A stretch of 9,252 bases of DNA, from assembly GCA_900766395.1 (NCBI GenBank), contig CAAFWB010000108.1, positions 1 through 9,252 on the forward strand. The letters are read 5' to 3'. The notes under the pieces are model-generated. The model ran no database searches. It was not told the origin of the DNA and saw only the letters and a program-made list of their open reading frames with translations. This document shows, in pieces, positions 6,797-9,252 of this stretch (the stretch's first letter is position 1; every line of letters begins with the position of its first letter). The position numbers were made by a program, and so were the translations under genes. This DNA comes from Clostridia bacterium. Its GTDB lineage: Bacteria > Bacillota > Clostridia > Christensenellales > UBA1242.

Positions 6797-6988
6797 ATGA
6801 CAAAAGTAAACACAAAAGCACCAACCAAACTCAAAACAGATGTATGCTGTGATGTTTGCGACTGCGTACACAACATTGAAGGCTGTCTTTGTGACAAAGA
6901 TGCAATCAAAATCACAAAACAAGGCACAAAAGAGGCACATTTCTGCAAATCTTACGAAAAAATGTGCAACTGCCACAAAGAAAAATAG
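6797..6988 (+). CDS. DUF1540-like small cysteine-rich protein
   Basis: A 63-residue protein with nine cysteines (17, 18, 21, 23, 30, 32, 50, 57, 59) and three histidines. The core 'C-x3-C-x-C-VHN-x3-C ... AIKIT ... FCKSYE' matches my recollection of DUF1540 domains, which are short, Cys-rich, probably metal-binding modules common in Clostridia (typical pattern C-x(n)-C-x-YN-...-C-x-A-x-x-I-x-V-...-C-x-S-F). The CNC near the C-terminus (57-59) and the extra Cys at 18 and 32 go beyond that basic pattern. No signal peptide or membrane segment is present, so it should be cytoplasmic. It has a strong ribosome site and is followed by a terminator, so it is probably a single-gene transcript, divergent from the uvr block. 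Biological role unknown; metal binding is inferred from composition only. Confidence 0.82.
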   Translation: MTKVNTKAPTKLKTDVCCDVCDCVHNIEGCLCDKDAIKITKQGTKEAHFCKSYEKMCNCHKEK

Positions 6989-7010
6989 CCAAAAAACAAA
7001 AGGTTATGCA

Positions 7011-7044
7011 AAAAAAGAGTTAAGAAATTCTTAACTCTTTTTTT
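7011..7044. terminator. Bidirectional rho-independent terminator
   Basis: The stem arms GAGTTAAG (7017-7024) and CTTAACTC (7030-7037) are perfectly complementary with a five-base loop. They are flanked by six A's (7011-7016) on one side and seven T's (7038-7044) on the other. The structure therefore serves transcripts from both directions: the DUF1540-like gene on the plus strand and the ABC exporter operon on the minus strand, which converge here. Confidence 0.9.
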
Positions 7045-7088
7045 ATATCTTATAATTTTTTTGTATATCACACCCGCATTATTCCACT

Positions 7089-7871
7089 TTATGTTCCAGT
7101 TGATTCGTATTTTCTTAGACTCAATCTCAAAATCAAGTAGCACGGAATGATGAACAACATTCCCCAAACTGGTGCAAGCGCGCCATTCCAAAGGGTCGCC
7201 CCTTCCATTCCGAAAAGGTATTTCATTGGCAAAATATTAAAGCACGCGTAAGGAATGACAAAAGTGAATATTTTTTGGAGTTTGTCGCCATAGATATTGA
7301 GTGGATATTGGCAAAGTTCTCTTCCTCCGTCAGTGAAAATGTTTACGACTTCAATTCCGTCAATTGTGAATATTGCCCACGAAGCACCCAGCATAAATAA
7401 ACCCAAGAAGACAACAATGCCACAAACGCACATGCCAATAACAATCATCACTTTCCCAAAAGTCCAAGTGAAATCTTGAACGCACATTCCATAAACCAGC
7501 GTTGCAATCGCGACAATAACTCGACCAAATTTTGACAACTCAACATCGCAACAAAGTGCTTGATGCACAACACCTCTTGGTCGCACAAGCATTCGGTCAA
7601 CCGACCCACTTTTTATGAAACTTGCAAATGTATCCACACCTCGGAAGAAACATTCTGTGAACGAAAATGAGAACATAACCACGCCATATGTGAGGAGAAT
7701 TTGTTTGAAATTCCACCCGTCAACCACATTGAATCTGTCCATAAGAAGATAAATTGTGAGAAGCATCATAACTGTTGTTAGAATTTGAGCAAAAAACATG
7801 AGTATAAGCGAAAGTCGATATTGCATCTGCCTTTTTATTTGCATTTTTAGAAACGAAAAGTATAATTTCAT
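7089..7871 (-). CDS. ABC-2-type exporter permease (COG3694-like)
   Basis: The second membrane subunit of the exporter, 260 residues from the ATG at 7871, with about six predicted membrane helices (roughly 21-44, 58-75, 115-130, 140-165, 203-222, 232-250). The stretch FTDGGRELCQYPLNIYGDKL at 179-198, followed by 'VIPYACFNILP', is characteristic of the COG3694 type of uncharacterised ABC permeases, which occur with COG4587 permeases and COG4586 ATPases. 'SGSVDRMLVRP' at 88-98 parallels 'EGNISYEMVRP' in the partner permease. The start follows from the TGATG overlap with the preceding gene and an AAGG-containing ribosome site. An in-frame ATG at 7949 would intrude 79 bases into the partner gene and add a non-membrane stretch absent from the family pattern. 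Substrate unknown. Confidence 0.88.
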   Translation of the reverse strand: MKLYFSFLKMQIKRQMQYRLSLILMFFAQILTTVMMLLTIYLLMDRFNVVDGWNFKQILLTYGVVMFSFSFTECFFRGVDTFASFIKSGSVDRMLVRPRGVVHQALCCDVELSKFGRVIVAIATLVYGMCVQDFTWTFGKVMIVIGMCVCGIVVFLGLFMLGASWAIFTIDGIEVVNIFTDGGRELCQYPLNIYGDKLQKIFTFVIPYACFNILPMKYLFGMEGATLWNGALAPVWGMLFIIPCYLILRLSLRKYESTGT

Positions 7872-8674
7872 CAGCCGCCTTGAACCTCCACTTTCTTTAG
7901 ATTTCTTTTGAACAAGAGTTTTCCAAGGAAAAATATCGCAATAGTCCAAGCAACTTGTATACCGAGTTGAATTGCAGATGTTTTTAGATCAATACTTCCG
8001 CAGTAAGTTCGAAAACACAAATCGTTGAGATATCTGAATGGAAGATAGTTCATGACATTTTGCAACCATGCAGGCATGAGAGGAATTGGCAACATTGCGC
8101 CACTACAAAACTGACTGATTGTTGCAAATATCGCAAATGTTCCGCTTGGAGTCATTGTCCGAAACAGAAGTCCATAGCAAAGCATTCCTAGTCCTGCAAC
8201 CAAGAAACCTGCAACCACGAGTTCAATCAAGAAAAGTCCGAATGCTCCCCAACTCGCAGGAAGCGAAAGCCTGATTGATGCAGGCATGCAAAATGCAACC
8301 ACAACAAGGGGTGCCATTCGAAGCAGTGTTTTTGCAAGCCGCTCGGAATGGAGAGTCACAAACCAGTTGTTATACAAACTCATCGGGCGCACCATTTCAT
8401 AACTTATGTTTCCCTCAACAATCGCTTTTGTTATATCTTTGTTTTGAGCAAACAAGCCAAAATACATGAAAAACGCTTGTTGGAGCCAAAGGTATGTAAT
8501 CATTTGCGAATACGAAAAGTTGTCGGGGATATTTCCCATTTTGTAGAATGCGGTGAACAAAAGCACATACATAAGTCCAAAGCAAATTTGTGTAAGCGTT
8601 CCAGCAATTGCAGAAATTCGATACTGCAAAGAATTTATGAATTTGAGTTTGAAGATTGAAAAATATGTTCTCAT
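7871..8674 (-). CDS. ABC-2-type exporter permease (COG4587-like)
   Basis: The first membrane subunit of the exporter, 267 residues, with about six predicted membrane helices (near 22-44, 58-76, 117-135, 143-169, 176-198, 236-254) and a basic C-terminus (KRNLKK). The motif GNISYEMVRPMSLY at 88-101, and the later MPAWLQNVMNYLPFRYL stretch, fit the COG4587 type of ABC-2 permeases. It presumably forms a heterodimer with the product of the next gene and is driven by the ATPase encoded just before it. The ATG at 8674 overlaps the ATPase stop (ATGA), and an AGGAG lies eight bases upstream, so the start is secure. The stop overlaps the next ATG (TGATG). The substrate of this exporter class is not established. 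Confidence 0.9.
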   Translation of the reverse strand: MRTYFSIFKLKFINSLQYRISAIAGTLTQICFGLMYVLLFTAFYKMGNIPDNFSYSQMITYLWLQQAFFMYFGLFAQNKDITKAIVEGNISYEMVRPMSLYNNWFVTLHSERLAKTLLRMAPLVVVAFCMPASIRLSLPASWGAFGLFLIELVVAGFLVAGLGMLCYGLLFRTMTPSGTFAIFATISQFCSGAMLPIPLMPAWLQNVMNYLPFRYLNDLCFRTYCGSIDLKTSAIQLGIQVAWTIAIFFLGKLLFKRNLKKVEVQGG

Positions 8675-9233
8675 ATTTCAAACTCCTGATAAAGTTTTGA
8701 CATGATTTCTTCAAGGCCCAATTCGTCAACCTGAATGTCAATAATATCAAACTTTTTGCTTGCGAAGTTCGTAAACTTTGGAAGATGAAATTCGCCAACA
8801 AATTTATATTTTGCAGTTTTGTCGACAACTTCCAGAAGTTCGTATCCTTCAAGCGAATAGTCCTCATAGGTTTGCGCGTATTGAACGGTAATGATTTTTT
8901 CTGTTCGATATTTTTCTTTGATTTCAGAAAAACTTCCGTCATACAAGATTTTGCCTTTGCCGATAAGAATAATTCTGTTCGTGAGGGCTTCAATGTCGTT
9001 CATGTCATGAGTTGTGAGAATAACTGTCACGCCGAGTTCTTTGTTAATCTTTTTGATAAACTCTCGCACCTGCAACTTGCTCACGGCATCAAGTCCAATT
9101 GTTGGCTCGTCGAGAAACAAAATTTTTGGGTCGTGAAGCAAAGACCCCGCAAGTTCGCATTTCATTTTTTGTCCAAGTGACATTTGGCGAAGCGGAATAT
9201 CGAGCAGTTCTTCCAGTTCCAATGTCTCCGTCA
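8671..9233 (-). CDS. ABC transporter ATPase (COG4586-like), 5'-truncated by contig end
   Basis: The C-terminal ~187 residues of the exporter's ATP-binding subunit. Visible, counting from the first retained codon, are the signature motif as MSLGQKMK (LSGGQ variant, about 18-25), Walker B ILFLDEP (38-44), D-loop GLD (47-49) and the H-switch in TTHD (73-76). A typical 'R-I-I-L-I-G-K-G-K-I-L-Y-D-G' segment and a C-terminal domain of about 90 residues follow. The SLGQ signature and the extended C-terminal part fit the COG4586 type that accompanies the two downstream permeases. The Walker A half is missing because the contig ends. The frame stays open into the adapter at 9234-9252, so the TTG at 9232-9234 is not a real start, and any residues beyond (reading TCALPI from the edge) are artificial. 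The stop overlaps the permease ATG (ATGA). Confidence 0.93.
8683..8687 (-). promoter_or_regulatory. Ribosome binding site of the COG4587-like permease
   Basis: AGGAG (minus strand), eight bases before the ATG at 8674 and inside the end of the ATPase gene. It fixes that start. Confidence 0.75.
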
Positions 9234-9252
9234 AGATCGGAAGAGCACACGT
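9234..9252 (+). other. Untrimmed Illumina TruSeq adapter at contig end
   Basis: The last 19 bases read AGATCGGAAGAGCACACGT, identical to the first 19 bases of the standard Illumina TruSeq read-1 3' adapter. They sit exactly at the right edge, where read-through into the adapter would end an assembly path. They are not genomic and should be masked; the first base or so could coincide with genomic sequence by chance. Confidence 0.97.

Noticed and set aside
7872..7949. Longer start (ATG at 7949) for the COG3694-like permease
   Set aside because: It would overlap the partner permease by 79 bases; the ATG at 7871 has a TGATG overlap, a ribosome site and the normal family N-terminus.
1..9252. Recoded TGA (genetic code 4 or 25)
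   Set aside because: TGA ends several genes exactly at coupled overlaps (818, 1201, 4013, 5968, 7871, 8671) and does not occur inside the conserved UvrA or UvrB frames.
1..9252. CRISPR arrays, insertion sequences, tRNA or rRNA genes, phage or defence modules
   Set aside because: No regularly spaced repeats, terminal inverted repeats, transposase motifs or RNA-gene signatures were seen; apart from the paralogue pair the gene content is ordinary chromosomal.

Overview
The window looks like one end of an AT-rich metagenomic contig from a Gram-positive-type bacterium, most likely a Clostridia-like member of the Bacillota. Three things point there: the DUF421 + DUF4363 gene pair, a DUF1540-like small Cys-rich protein, and clear GGAGG-type ribosome binding sites with very compact gene packing. 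This placement is inferred from gene families, not computed. TGA is used as the stop of most genes, so the code is the standard one (not a Mycoplasma or Gracilibacteria-type code).

Layout. (1) Positions 1-63 contain only A and T. (2) 99-1201, + strand: a DUF421 (YetF-type) membrane protein followed by a DUF4363-type membrane-anchored protein, joined by an ATGA overlap. (3) 1179-6710, - strand: a four-gene block read right to left. It starts with two small tandem paralogues, each a predicted winged-helix-like domain plus one C-terminal membrane helix, and continues with uvrB and uvrA, the nucleotide excision repair damage-recognition genes. The uvrA 3' end overlaps the 3' end of the DUF4363 gene by 23 bp, tail to tail. 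(4) 6711-6796: an 86-bp divergent intergenic region with an imperfect palindrome. (5) 6797-6988, + strand: a 63-residue DUF1540-like protein with nine cysteines, followed by a bidirectional intrinsic terminator. (6) 7089 to the right end, - strand: a three-gene ABC-2-type exporter (ATPase, then two permeases, COG4586/COG4587/COG3694 type). Its ATPase is cut off before the Walker A motif by the contig end.

The last 19 bases (9234-9252) match the start of the Illumina TruSeq 3' adapter. They are an untrimmed library artefact and not genomic sequence, so the ATPase is truncated at about 9233 and any residues encoded beyond that are artificial.

How the genes work together: UvrA and UvrB form the damage-sensing and damage-verifying complex of excision repair; uvrC is not in the window. 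The two small wing-helix/membrane proteins are read just before uvrB, and the second has a TGATG stop/start overlap with it, so they are probably co-expressed with repair. Their function is unknown, and they are the least explained part of the window. The ABC genes form one exporter of unknown substrate. I see no mobile element, CRISPR array, tRNA or rRNA.
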